A DNA stretch of 64,000 bases from Erwinia tasmaniensis Et1/99 (GTDB lineage: Bacteria; Pseudomonadota; Gammaproteobacteria; Enterobacterales; Enterobacteriaceae). Of this stretch, positions 56,590 through 64,000 are shown in pieces. The position numbers and the translations under genes were made by a program. Numbering within the stretch: the stretch's first letter is position 1; every line of letters begins with the position of its first letter. The notes beneath the pieces were generated by a model. The model worked only from the letters and a program-made list of their open reading frames with translations, searched no databases and was not told the origin of the DNA. The stretch is taken from the NCBI RefSeq assembly GCF_000026185.1, contig NC_010694.1, positions 868,001-932,000 of the forward strand, read 5' to 3'.

Positions 56590-56617
56590 GTGTTCCCCAC
56601 ATACGCGGGGATAAACC
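56590..56617 (+). CRISPR. Orphan type I-E CRISPR repeat (single copy)
   Basis: A 28-base match to the type I-E repeat: gtgttcccca, then a variant centre, then cgcggggataaacc, with the cccc/gggg stem intact. The 29th base is A instead of the usual G. No second copy is found 61 bases further on, where the next repeat would fall, nor elsewhere nearby, and no cas genes are in the window. It is best read as a collapsed or never-expanded array behind a preserved leader. Confidence 0.8.
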
Positions 56618-56913
56618 AGTCGCCTAATAACCAACGGCGGCCCTGTGAGACGGTTGCGCGCCCAAACCCTATCCATATGAAAACGTATAATATTGCTACG
56701 ACTTAACGGCCACGGTCGTTCTGCTTCCTGCCGTATTTTATCGAACTGATGGCGGTTAAACGGCGAGCAGGGTAATTATCACAGAACGAAGGTTATATTT
56801 TACTGAATATCTGTCGGATGAGATTAGCCACAGGGAAGAGCCCTCTGTGTTTTCAGATTGTGGCCCGGTGGAAAATATTGCTGGCTCAGAGACATTTTAA
56901 CGTGGCGTAGCGG

Positions 56914-57381
56914 TTACAGGCACAGACTTAGCGGAATTCCCTTGAAGCCGAAAAGAAGACTGTTATCTTTATAACGGAAAAGGTGTATAAGCCCGGTAAA
57001 TCCCTCTTTGGCTTGCGGATCGATATACTTCTCTGTCAGTGGATCGCTGGTGAGCTGCCCCGCGATCCTGAATGATTTAATGGTGCTGAGGTTGATTGAG
57101 TCAAAATTGAAACGGTACTCAGTTTCGATAACCCTCTCAGAAGAAAACGTCTCTAATTTTCCCTGTGGGCCATCAATCAGTATCTGTGCGGAATATCTGT
57201 GCTCATTGTCATCTCGCCAGCTATACCAGGTACTGCGGCTGATAATATATCTGTCAGGTTCATCATAGATGACGATTTTTTTTGAGATACAGTCTTCCAT
57301 TGTCGATATCAATACCCATGGGAAAAAATACCAGCCAGATATGAAGATGATAACTGATGCAAAGAAAACAAAAAATTTCAT
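56914..57381 (-). CDS. Small bitopic membrane protein, putative partner of the adjacent ToxR-like regulator
   Basis: A 155-residue protein from the ATG at 57381: an N-terminal membrane segment at 3-25 (FFVFFASVIIFISGWYFFPW) and a periplasmic domain rich in beta-strand patterns with two cysteines (Cys in EDCISKK and near the end, SLCL). Its ATG shares a base with the stop codon of the regulator. The layout (one N-terminal span plus periplasmic domain, downstream of a ToxR-type regulator) is that of ToxS, TcpH or PsaF. No sequence family is recognised; the role is inferred from context. Confidence 0.65.
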   Translation of the reverse strand: MKFFVFFASVIIFISGWYFFPWVLISTMEDCISKKIVIYDEPDRYIISRSTWYSWRDDNEHRYSAQILIDGPQGKLETFSSERVIETEYRFNFDSINLSTIKSFRIAGQLTSDPLTEKYIDPQAKEGFTGLIHLFRYKDNSLLFGFKGIPLSLCL

Positions 57382-58139
57382 CACGGATGGTGTTCTCCAA
57401 TAATCATAATGGAGGTGCAATCACTTCCCGCGCTACCCATCTCACCTTTGCAAAGGTAAAAGGAAATATGACCACTCCATGCGTTATTAAGATAAATGAA
57501 CTTTAAATTATCATAATTAACATGCTTGTTTCTTAGCCAGTAGTGGATCCTTTCAATAGCACTCTGCGGGTAAGTCTGGTTCTTACGGTAAAAATAGAGT
57601 CGACCTTCTTTTTCTTCCGAGTGATGATATTTAATATCGGTTAGCATTATTTTCTGATAAGAGTAAAATCCGGCAAGGAACAATAAAGCTGATAACAATA
57701 ATAATTTAGCAATCAGTAACAGGCTTGTAACGGAGAAATGAGGTTTGAAGTTGCCACATGCGTCATTGTTTATCGAGTTTAGCACGCTGGGGTTAATGCT
57801 ATTATCAGTATAAGCGTCCGTTTTTGCACCAGAGTGGATTAAGGCGATGCTCCCTTTTTGCAAAATGTGGCCTTTTCTCGCCTGGGTTGTTAGCGTCAAG
57901 TTCGGCAGCCCGGCATCTTCAAACGCTCGTCTTAAGCGATAAAGACTTTGCCTGACGGCACTATCCGACACTGTCACCCCACGTTTGATCCAGCACTCTT
58001 GCTGGAGCATCTCTCTTCTTATGAATTCCCCCTCATGTTTAATGAGGTACTCCAGACACCGTGCTTCCTGAATGGTTATTTTAATGCTTTTCGTATCGTT
58101 GCTTAAAATACAGTTTTTGGGTTCGAAATAGGCGCGCAT
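57381..58139 (-). CDS. ToxR/CadC-like membrane-bound transcriptional regulator
   Basis: A 252-residue protein. Residues 1-95 form an OmpR-type winged helix (ITIQEARCLEYLIKHEGEFI, VTVSDSAVRQSLYRLRRAFE, TLTTQARKGHIL). A linker leads to a membrane segment at about 138-160 (SLLLIAKLLLLSALLFLAGF) and a periplasmic domain of about 90 residues with two cysteines near the end. The ATG at 58139 was chosen because it starts the first beta-strand. It is followed by the small membrane protein in an overlapping operon. Target genes and signal are unknown; no fimbrial or toxin operon is adjacent. Confidence 0.8.
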   Translation of the reverse strand: MRAYFEPKNCILSNDTKSIKITIQEARCLEYLIKHEGEFIRREMLQQECWIKRGVTVSDSAVRQSLYRLRRAFEDAGLPNLTLTTQARKGHILQKGSIALIHSGAKTDAYTDNSINPSVLNSINNDACGNFKPHFSVTSLLLIAKLLLLSALLFLAGFYSYQKIMLTDIKYHHSEEKEGRLYFYRKNQTYPQSAIERIHYWLRNKHVNYDNLKFIYLNNAWSGHISFYLCKGEMGSAGSDCTSIMIIGEHHP

Positions 58140-58910
58140 TGTGCTTCCCCTGGAAAGCATAAGGTTTGCTAATTATAGTTAAAAGAAACCGGTCAGGATA
58201 TGGTTATTTCCGTTGGGAACTGAATATTCACTAATAATTATCATTTTAATGAATGTAACAGGATTTTTATTGGCTTGGGATACGCGTTGTCTGGTTGCTT
58301 TTTTCTTAAGTCTCTCTTTGATAAAGCCAGTGTTTGAATTTTTACAGGTTCAGCGCGCTTAATAAATTATTTTTCGCCATCAATCATTGGCGCGTTTTTA
58401 TGTCTAAGTTTAGATTGAGAGTGGGGGTTTTATATTTAATGTCTAAAGGTTTCGGCCGTATATGAATTCACTTTTTTTTAATATGTGATATGCCTTGCTT
58501 GAAATCTATCATAAAAGTGTTATCAACCTGACAATGAAGATCCACTGGTCTGGTGGCTTTATTGGTGCGATTCAATTCTGGAGCGGGTTCTTAATCATCG
58601 TCACGATACCGGATAATGCACCGCCCGTTTCTGGTAGATACATTTACCGTTTTTTTAGACAGTGATAAGAGTAATCTATATGTTTTGTTCAAAAAAATGG
58701 GTTAAGTATCTGATAAATCCATTTTCTCCCGGGGGATCCGTCAGGTGAGTGATGTTGCTATTTTGTAAACAGATTAACAAGGTGGTGAATTCCTGCTATG
58801 CTGGCCCCCGCAAAACCGGGCACCTTACCCTACGCATAGGAATGTTCTCACTGTGAGCTGCGACTGAGGTAGCCCGGTATGCCAAATACAATGAGAGCGA
58901 GGAGAACGTC
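58140..58910. other. A+T-rich stretch upstream of acnB
   Basis: About 770 bases without a gene, between the divergent regulator and acnB starts. It should contain the acnB promoter region, but I cannot assign Crp, ArcA or Fis sites with confidence. The acnB ribosome binding site (gagga) is at the right edge. Confidence 0.5.
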
Positions 58911-61508
58911 GTGCTAGAAGAATACCGTAAGCACGTTGCCGAGCGTGCAGCCCAGGGGATTGTTCCTAAACCGTTAGATGCTTCCCAAATGGCCGCGCTG
59001 GTTGAACTGCTAAAAGCCCCTCCTGCGGGTGAAGAAGAATTTCTGTCCGATCTGTTAATCAATCGAGTGCCGCCGGGTGTAGATGAAGCGGCGTACGTCA
59101 AAGCCGGCTTCCTGGCCGCCGTTACGAAGGGTGAAGCGACTTCTCCTCTGGTTACTCCTGAAAAAGCGATTAAGCTGCTGGGAACCATGCAGGGCGGATA
59201 TAACATTCATGCGCTGATCGATGCGCTCGATAATGACAAGCTGGCCCCGCTTGCTGCTGAATCTCTTTCCCATACGCTGCTGATGTTCGATAACTTCTAT
59301 GATGTTGAAGACAAAGCGAAAGCGGGCAACCCACACGCCAAAAAAATTATTCAGTCGTGGGCTGACGCCGAGTGGTTCCTGAAACGTCCTAAGCTGGCAG
59401 AAAAAATCACCGTTACCGTGTTTAAAGTGACCGGCGAGACTAATACCGACGATCTTTCCCCAGCGCCGGATGCGTGGTCCCGTCCTGATATTCCCCTGCA
59501 CGCGCTGGCCATGCTGAAAAACGCGCGTGAAGGCATCGAACCCGACGATGCGGGCAACGTCGGTCCGATCGGACAGATCGACGCGCTACAGAAAAAAGGT
59601 TTTCCTCTGGCTTACGTCGGTGACGTGGTTGGTACAGGCTCTTCGCGTAAATCGGCCACCAACTCGGTGCTGTGGTTTATGGGCGACGATATTCCCTACG
59701 TGCCAAATAAAAAAGGCGGAGGCGTGTGCCTGGGCGGTAAAATTGCCCCCATTTTCTTCAATACCATGGAAGATGCTGGCGCATTGCCCATCGAAGTTGA
59801 CGTCGATCGTCTGAATATGGGCGATGTGATTGATATCTATCCTTATAAAGGGGAAGTACGCCATCACGACACCGACGAAGTACTGGCTAACTTTGAGCTG
59901 AAAACCGAAGTGCTGCTGGATGAAGTCCGCGCCGGTGGCCGTATTCCGCTGATTATCGGCCGTGGTTTAACCACCAAAGCGCGCGAATCGTTAGGCCTGC
60001 CGCACAGCGATGTGTTCCTGCAGGCGAAAGACGTTGCGGCCAGCACGCGTGGTTTCTCTCTGGCGCAGAAGATGGTGGGCCGCGCCTGTGGCGTTGAGGG
60101 CGTTCGCCCTGGCGCCTATTGTGAGCCTAAAATGACGTCGGTCGGCTCCCAGGACACGACAGGCCCAATGACCCGCGATGAGCTTAAAGACCTGGCCTGT
60201 CTGGGCTTTTCTGCGGACCTGGTGATGCAGTCCTTCTGCCATACCGCCGCTTATCCTAAGCCAGTGGATGTAACCACCCACCACACGTTGCCCGACTTTA
60301 TTATGAACCGTGGTGGCGTGTCGCTGCGTCCGGGCGATGGCATTATCCACAGCTGGCTGAACCGCATGCTGCTGCCGGATACCGTTGGCACCGGCGGCGA
60401 TTCCCACACGCGCTTCCCGATAGGTATCTCTTTCCCGGCGGGTTCTGGTCTGGTGGCCTTCGCCGCCGCGACCGGCGTGATGCCGCTGGATATGCCGGAG
60501 TCGGTGCTGGTTCGCTTCAAAGGCAAAATGCAGCCGGGTATCACCCTGCGCGATCTGGTTCATGCTATCCCGCTGTATGCGATCAAAGCAGGTCTGCTGA
60601 CCGTGGAGAAGAAAGGCAAGAAAAACATCTTCTCTGGCCGCATTCTCGAAATCGAAGGGCTGCCTGACCTGAAAGTAGAGCAGGCGTTTGAACTTTCGGA
60701 TGCGTCCGCAGAGCGCTCTGCGGCGGGCTGTACCATTAAGCTCGGCCAGGATCCGATCATCGAGTATCTCAACTCGAATATCGTGCTGCTGAAATGGATG
60801 ATCTCGGAAGGTTACGGCGACCGCCGTACTATCGAACGCCGTATTCAGGGTATGGAAAAGTGGCTGGCCGATCCGCAACTGCTGGAAGGTGATGCCGAGG
60901 CAGAGTATGCGGCGGTAATCGATATCGATCTGGCAGAGATCAAAGAGCCCATTCTGTGCGCGCCGAACGATCCGGACGATGCCCGTTTGTTGTCAGACGT
61001 GCAGGGCACTAAAATCGACGAGGTGTTTATCGGCTCGTGCATGACCAACATTGGTCATTTCCGTGCTGCCGGTAAGCTGCTGGATAGCCATAAAGGCCAG
61101 TTGCCAACCCGTCTGTGGGTAGCACCGCCCACTAAAATGGACGCGGCGCAGCTAACCGAGGAAGGTTATTACAGCGTATTCGGTAAAAGCGGTGCGCGTA
61201 TTGAAATTCCGGGCTGCTCGCTGTGCATGGGGAACCAGGCGCGGGTGGCGGACGGCGCGACGGTGGTTTCAACCTCAACGCGTAACTTCCCGAACCGTCT
61301 GGGTAACGGCGCAAATGTTTTCCTTGCGTCTGCCGAGCTGTCTGCGGTGGCCTCGCTGCTGGGTAAACTGCCTACGCCAGATGAGTATCAGGCATTTATG
61401 GATCGGGTGGATAAAACCGCCGTGGATACCTATCGCTATCTGAATTTCGACCAGCTGACGCAATATACCGATAAAGCGGATGCGGTGATTTTCCAGACGG
61501 CTGTTTAA
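58911..61508 (+). CDS. acnB: Aconitate hydratase B
   Basis: An 865-residue TCA-cycle aconitase B, same length as in E. coli, which also binds its own mRNA when the cluster is lost. It starts with GTG ([15 protein letters not shown] follows), preceded by gagga. The N-terminal HEAT-like domain is followed by the swivel domain ([20 protein letters not shown]) and the cluster domains, with cysteines in [12 protein letters not shown] and [13 protein letters not shown] binding the 4Fe-4S cluster. It replaces the GTG/ATG of E. coli only at the start codon. Confidence 0.97.
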   Translation: MLEEYRKHVAERAAQGIVPKPLDASQMAALVELLKAPPAGEEEFLSDLLINRVPPGVDEAAYVKAGFLAAVTKGEATSPLVTPEKAIKLLGTMQGGYNIHALIDALDNDKLAPLAAESLSHTLLMFDNFYDVEDKAKAGNPHAKKIIQSWADAEWFLKRPKLAEKITVTVFKVTGETNTDDLSPAPDAWSRPDIPLHALAMLKNAREGIEPDDAGNVGPIGQIDALQKKGFPLAYVGDVVGTGSSRKSATNSVLWFMGDDIPYVPNKKGGGVCLGGKIAPIFFNTMEDAGALPIEVDVDRLNMGDVIDIYPYKGEVRHHDTDEVLANFELKTEVLLDEVRAGGRIPLIIGRGLTTKARESLGLPHSDVFLQAKDVAASTRGFSLAQKMVGRACGVEGVRPGAYCEPKMTSVGSQDTTGPMTRDELKDLACLGFSADLVMQSFCHTAAYPKPVDVTTHHTLPDFIMNRGGVSLRPGDGIIHSWLNRMLLPDTVGTGGDSHTRFPIGISFPAGSGLVAFAAATGVMPLDMPESVLVRFKGKMQPGITLRDLVHAIPLYAIKAGLLTVEKKGKKNIFSGRILEIEGLPDLKVEQAFELSDASAERSAAGCTIKLGQDPIIEYLNSNIVLLKWMISEGYGDRRTIERRIQGMEKWLADPQLLEGDAEAEYAAVIDIDLAEIKEPILCAPNDPDDARLLSDVQGTKIDEVFIGSCMTNIGHFRAAGKLLDSHKGQLPTRLWVAPPTKMDAAQLTEEGYYSVFGKSGARIEIPGCSLCMGNQARVADGATVVSTSTRNFPNRLGNGANVFLASAELSAVASLLGKLPTPDEYQAFMDRVDKTAVDTYRYLNFDQLTQYTDKADAVIFQTAV

Positions 61509-61524
61509 ACCCCGTCATTGCTGA

Positions 61525-61552
61525 AAAACCGGGCGCAGTCCCGGTTTTTTTT
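61525..61552 (+). terminator. Rho-independent terminator of acnB
   Basis: The stem aaccggg/cccggtt with a short loop runs into eight T residues, about 20 bases after the acnB stop codon. Confidence 0.9.
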
Positions 61553-61679
61553 CGTCTGGAGAAAAGCGCTGTTTTTCCATCGACAGGCTGCGATAATGCG
61601 CGCTAACGCTCAGTATTAATCAGCCGGACGCGCAAAATAGTTTTAGCACGCGCAGTCAGCTGGCCGGAAGGAAAGCACT

Positions 61680-62042
61680 ATGGAATATGAATTTCTGAAA
61701 GATGTCACCGGAGTGGTGAAGGTTCGCATGTCGATGGGCCATGAGGCGATTGGGCACTGGTTCAACGATGAGGTGAATGGCCATCCTGAGATTCTGGCAG
61801 AGGTGGAAGCGGCGATAGCCGGGGTTAAAGGCAGCGAACGTCAATGGCAGCGGGTGGGACGTGAGTACACGCTGTTGCTGGATGAGGAAGAGGTGATGAT
61901 CCGGGCTAATCAGCTTGGTTTCGAAGGGGATGACATGGAGGAGGGGATGAACTACTACGACGAAGAGAGTCTGTCATTCTGCGGTGTCGAAGACTTTTTA
62001 GCTATCATTGCCGCCTACCGGGCTTTCTTACTGGGGCGCTAA
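61680..62042 (+). CDS. yacL: YacL family protein (UPF0231)
   Basis: A 120-residue acidic protein of the YacL/UPF0231 family, starting [20 protein letters not shown] and keeping [10 protein letters not shown] and the acidic [20 protein letters not shown] block. Function unknown. Position between acnB and the convergent speD is as in E. coli. Confidence 0.95.
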   Translation: MEYEFLKDVTGVVKVRMSMGHEAIGHWFNDEVNGHPEILAEVEAAIAGVKGSERQWQRVGREYTLLLDEEEVMIRANQLGFEGDDMEEGMNYYDEESLSFCGVEDFLAIIAAYRAFLLGR

Positions 62043-62146
62043 CGAAGGCGAACAGCTTGAGCGATTGTCTGCCGGCGCTGCCGGAACGGGCTGATATCAA
62101 AAGCGGCCTTGCGGCCGCCTGGTCGTAGCAATATGCTGCGGCGAGA

Positions 62147-62950
62147 CTATCCGATGGCCGGTATATTCCGACCGTAATAAATCTCGCGCATCTCTTTCCA
62201 TAACAGATCGGTAATGCGTTTATGTTCCTGTGCGCTGAGATCTTCCGGTTTGGTATTAAACAGGTAATGTTTAAGATCAAACTCTTTCAGCAGCATTTTG
62301 GTGTGGAACATATTCTCCTGGTACACGTTCACATCCATCATGTCATACATTGACTTCATATCTTCCGACATAAAGTTCTGAATCGAATTGATTTCATGAT
62401 CGATAAAATGCTTAACGCCGTTCACATCACGGGTAAAGCCGCGCACGCGATAGTCGATCGTAACAATGTCAGATTCGAGCTGGTGTATTAAGTAGTTCAA
62501 CGCCTTTAACGGCGAAATCACACCACAGGTGGACACTTCGATATCAGCACGGAACGTACAAAGACCGCCCTCGGGGTGGCTCTCCGGGTAGGTATGCACG
62601 CAGATATGGCTTTTATCCAAGTGGGCAACAACCGAGTTCGGCAGCGGGCCTGGATGCTCTGAAGTATCGATATCACGGGGGTCAATGGGTTCTTCACTGA
62701 CCAAAATGGTGACGCTGGCACCCTGTGGTTCATAATCCTGACGCGCAATATTCAGCACGTTGGCACCGATAATTGAGCAGGTTTCACTCAGGATTTCGGT
62801 CAGGCGGTTCGCATTGTACTGCTCATCAATATAGGCAATATATCCGTCGCGCTCAGCTTCTGTGTTCGCGTAGCAGATATCGTAGATACAAAAGCTCAGG
62901 CTTTTGGTCAGGTTGTTGAAGCCATGTAATTTCAGCTTTTGCAATTTCAT
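62147..62950 (-). CDS. speD: S-adenosylmethionine decarboxylase proenzyme
   Basis: A 267-residue pyruvoyl-dependent decarboxylase that makes decarboxylated SAM for spermidine synthesis. Self-cleavage occurs between Lys113 and Ser114 in [20 protein letters not shown], with Ser114 becoming the pyruvoyl group; the catalytic Cys is in [15 protein letters not shown]. Very close to E. coli SpeD. It lies 21 bases after speE in one operon. Confidence 0.97.
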   Translation of the reverse strand: MKLQKLKLHGFNNLTKSLSFCIYDICYANTEAERDGYIAYIDEQYNANRLTEILSETCSIIGANVLNIARQDYEPQGASVTILVSEEPIDPRDIDTSEHPGPLPNSVVAHLDKSHICVHTYPESHPEGGLCTFRADIEVSTCGVISPLKALNYLIHQLESDIVTIDYRVRGFTRDVNGVKHFIDHEINSIQNFMSEDMKSMYDMMDVNVYQENMFHTKMLLKEFDLKHYLFNTKPEDLSAQEHKRITDLLWKEMREIYYGRNIPAIG

Positions 62951-62971
62951 TCACCCCCTTAAAATGCCCGG

Positions 62972-63829
62972 CTAGTCTGCCAGCGCATTTAACAAATATT
63001 GCGGCAGGGCAAAGCTGCCGGTATGGATTGCCGGATTGTAATAACGGCAGTTCAGGCCTGCTTCAGAGAAGCGCGCGGTCAGTGTGGCCATATCCAGCTG
63101 GCGCAGCGCCGGGTTATCGCTTGCCCAGGCGAAGGTCATGATACCGCCGTAGTAGGTCGGGATCGCGGCCTGATAGAAACTGACATCACCAAAGTAGTGG
63201 CTCAGTTTACGATGGCTGTTGACCGCCTCATCCTGCTGTAGGAAACACACGCCGTTTTGTGCCACAAAAATGCCGTCCTGATTCAGACAGCGGCGGCATC
63301 CCTGATAAAACTCCGAAGTAAAGAGACTTTCTCCTGGCCCGATCGGATCGGTACAGTCAGAAATGATCACATCAAATTTATCACTGGTTTGATTAACGAA
63401 GTTTACACCATCGTCAATAACCAGCTTGAAACGCGCATCGTCATACGCTCCGGCGTTATGATTCGGCAGGTACTGACGGCAAAAGGTCACCACACCGGCA
63501 TCGATTTCAACCATCGTTATCTGTTCGATGTTTTTATGGCGACACACTTCACGCAGCATTGCGCCATCGCCGCCACCGATAATCAGCACGCGCTTTGGTG
63601 CACCGTGTGCCAGCAGGGGAACGTGGGTCATCATCTCATGATAGATAAATTCATCGCGTTCGGTGGTTTGCACCACGCCGTCCAGCGCCATAACGCGGCC
63701 CAGGGCTGCATTTTCAAAAATAACCAGATCCTGATGATCGGTCTTTTCGCGGTAAATGATTTTGTCGACAGAAAAATACTGCCCGAATCCGGTATGAAGC
63801 GTTTCATACCACATTTCATTAGTCGCCAT
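62972..63829 (-). CDS. speE: Spermidine synthase (polyamine aminopropyltransferase)
   Basis: A 285-residue enzyme transferring the aminopropyl group from decarboxylated SAM to putrescine. Family blocks: [34 protein letters not shown], the acid pair in IDDGVNFV and [13 protein letters not shown]. The second ATG at 63829 ([12 protein letters not shown]) was preferred over 63838 because aagga lies at correct distance and the start then matches E. coli SpeE. First gene of speE-speD. Confidence 0.97.
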   Translation of the reverse strand: MATNEMWYETLHTGFGQYFSVDKIIYREKTDHQDLVIFENAALGRVMALDGVVQTTERDEFIYHEMMTHVPLLAHGAPKRVLIIGGGDGAMLREVCRHKNIEQITMVEIDAGVVTFCRQYLPNHNAGAYDDARFKLVIDDGVNFVNQTSDKFDVIISDCTDPIGPGESLFTSEFYQGCRRCLNQDGIFVAQNGVCFLQQDEAVNSHRKLSHYFGDVSFYQAAIPTYYGGIMTFAWASDNPALRQLDMATLTARFSEAGLNCRYYNPAIHTGSFALPQYLLNALAD

Positions 63830-63925
63830 GGTGGGCATTCCTTTTCACGAAAATGGGCGCAGTATGATAGCTATTTATCGCCTTAGTTGCACGGCCTACC
63901 GCCCGGCGGGGGGATGAGGGGGAAC

Positions 63926-64000
63926 TTACTTCACCCAGGCCAGCAAATTCAAAGAGTCGCGCGCCAACGATTTACATTTAGTATCGTTCGGAATGGCAAT
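63926..64000 (-). CDS. yacC: YacC C-terminus (PulS/OutS-like family), partial
   Basis: The last 25 codons of a minus-strand gene cut by the window edge, reading IAIPNDTKCKSLARDSLNLL and then AWVK. It matches the end of E. coli YacC (CKALARDSLSLLAYVK), and yacC is the neighbour of speE in E. coli. YacC belongs to the pilotin-like PulS/OutS family but lacks a lipobox in E. coli; that cannot be checked here. Confidence 0.85.
   Translation of the reverse strand: MAIPNDTKCKSLARDSLNLLAWVK

Larger units (their letters stand above)
56350..56913. other. Intergenic stretch with relic CRISPR
   Basis: No gene is visible. The notable content is the CRISPR-like leader and single repeat at about 56515-56617; the remaining sequence to 56913 shows no further repeat, cas gene or spacer pattern. 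Confidence 0.7.

Noticed and set aside
56645..56675. Second CRISPR repeat one unit after the first
   Set aside because: The sequence at the expected place shares only scattered bases with the repeat and lacks the cccc/gggg stem.
62103..62114. gcggcc/ggccgc hairpin between yacL and speD as terminator
   Set aside because: The stem is only 6 bp and no T-run follows on either strand.

Overview
The window reads as a chromosome segment of a plant-associated enterobacterium, most likely Erwinia or a close relative. The basis is Escherichia coli-like backbone order (mutT-yacG-zapD-coaE, guaC, hofC-hofB-ppdD, nadC, ampD-ampE, aroP, pdhR-aceE-aceF-lpd, acnB, yacL, speD-speE, yacC) interrupted by accessory blocks typical of that group: an Out-type type II secretion cluster, large toxin-like genes, a sugar utilisation pair, and a type I-E CRISPR-like repeat. 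The genus is an inference from gene content; no marker gene fixes the species.

Layout. 0.2-5.5 kb: a VF530-family protein, a BLUF-EAL photoreceptor, a succinate-semialdehyde dehydrogenase with its divergent LysR regulator (sad/ptrR), msrA, and a frameshifted IS3-type transposase remnant. 5.7-18.7 kb: a chitin-binding lytic polysaccharide monooxygenase (gbpA-like) divergent from the T2SS pilotin gene gspS, then a tight gspC-D-E-F-G-H-I-J-K-L-M-O cluster on the minus strand headed by a small winged-helix regulator. 19.4-30.2 kb: conserved backbone (mutT, yacG, zapD, coaE, guaC, the hofC-hofB-ppdD type IV pilus genes, nadC, a DUF4865/LysR divergent pair, ampDE). 30.3-36.9 kb: two tandem, paralogous, A+T-rich genes for proteins of 1030 and about 1070 residues with a dermonecrotic-toxin-like (DUF6543-like) middle and a C-terminal aspzincin metallopeptidase signature. 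37.4-41.3 kb: a GH43 glycosidase with a GPH-family sugar transporter, then aroP. 41.8-48.7 kb: the pyruvate dehydrogenase locus with a textbook PdhR operator and a long hairpin before aceE. 48.7-56.3 kb: an SDR gene with a bioMNY ECF biotin transporter, then a small acyl-CoA cluster (MDR oxidoreductase, hotfold thioesterase, acyl-CoA ligase, thiolase lacking its second catalytic cysteine, crotonase). 56.5-58.1 kb: an orphan CRISPR leader with a single repeat and a ToxR/ToxS-like membrane regulator pair. 58.9-64 kb: acnB, yacL, speD, speE and the 3' end of yacC.

How the parts may work together: GspO can serve both the T2SS pseudopilins and the PpdD pilin encoded 7 kb away; GspS would guide the GspD secretin; the LPMO next to gspS is a natural candidate T2SS substrate. 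PdhR controls pyruvate dehydrogenase. The two giant proteins are the best candidates for an undescribed system: a duplicated large metallopeptidase toxin or effector family with no evident signal peptide and no immunity or chaperone gene beside it.
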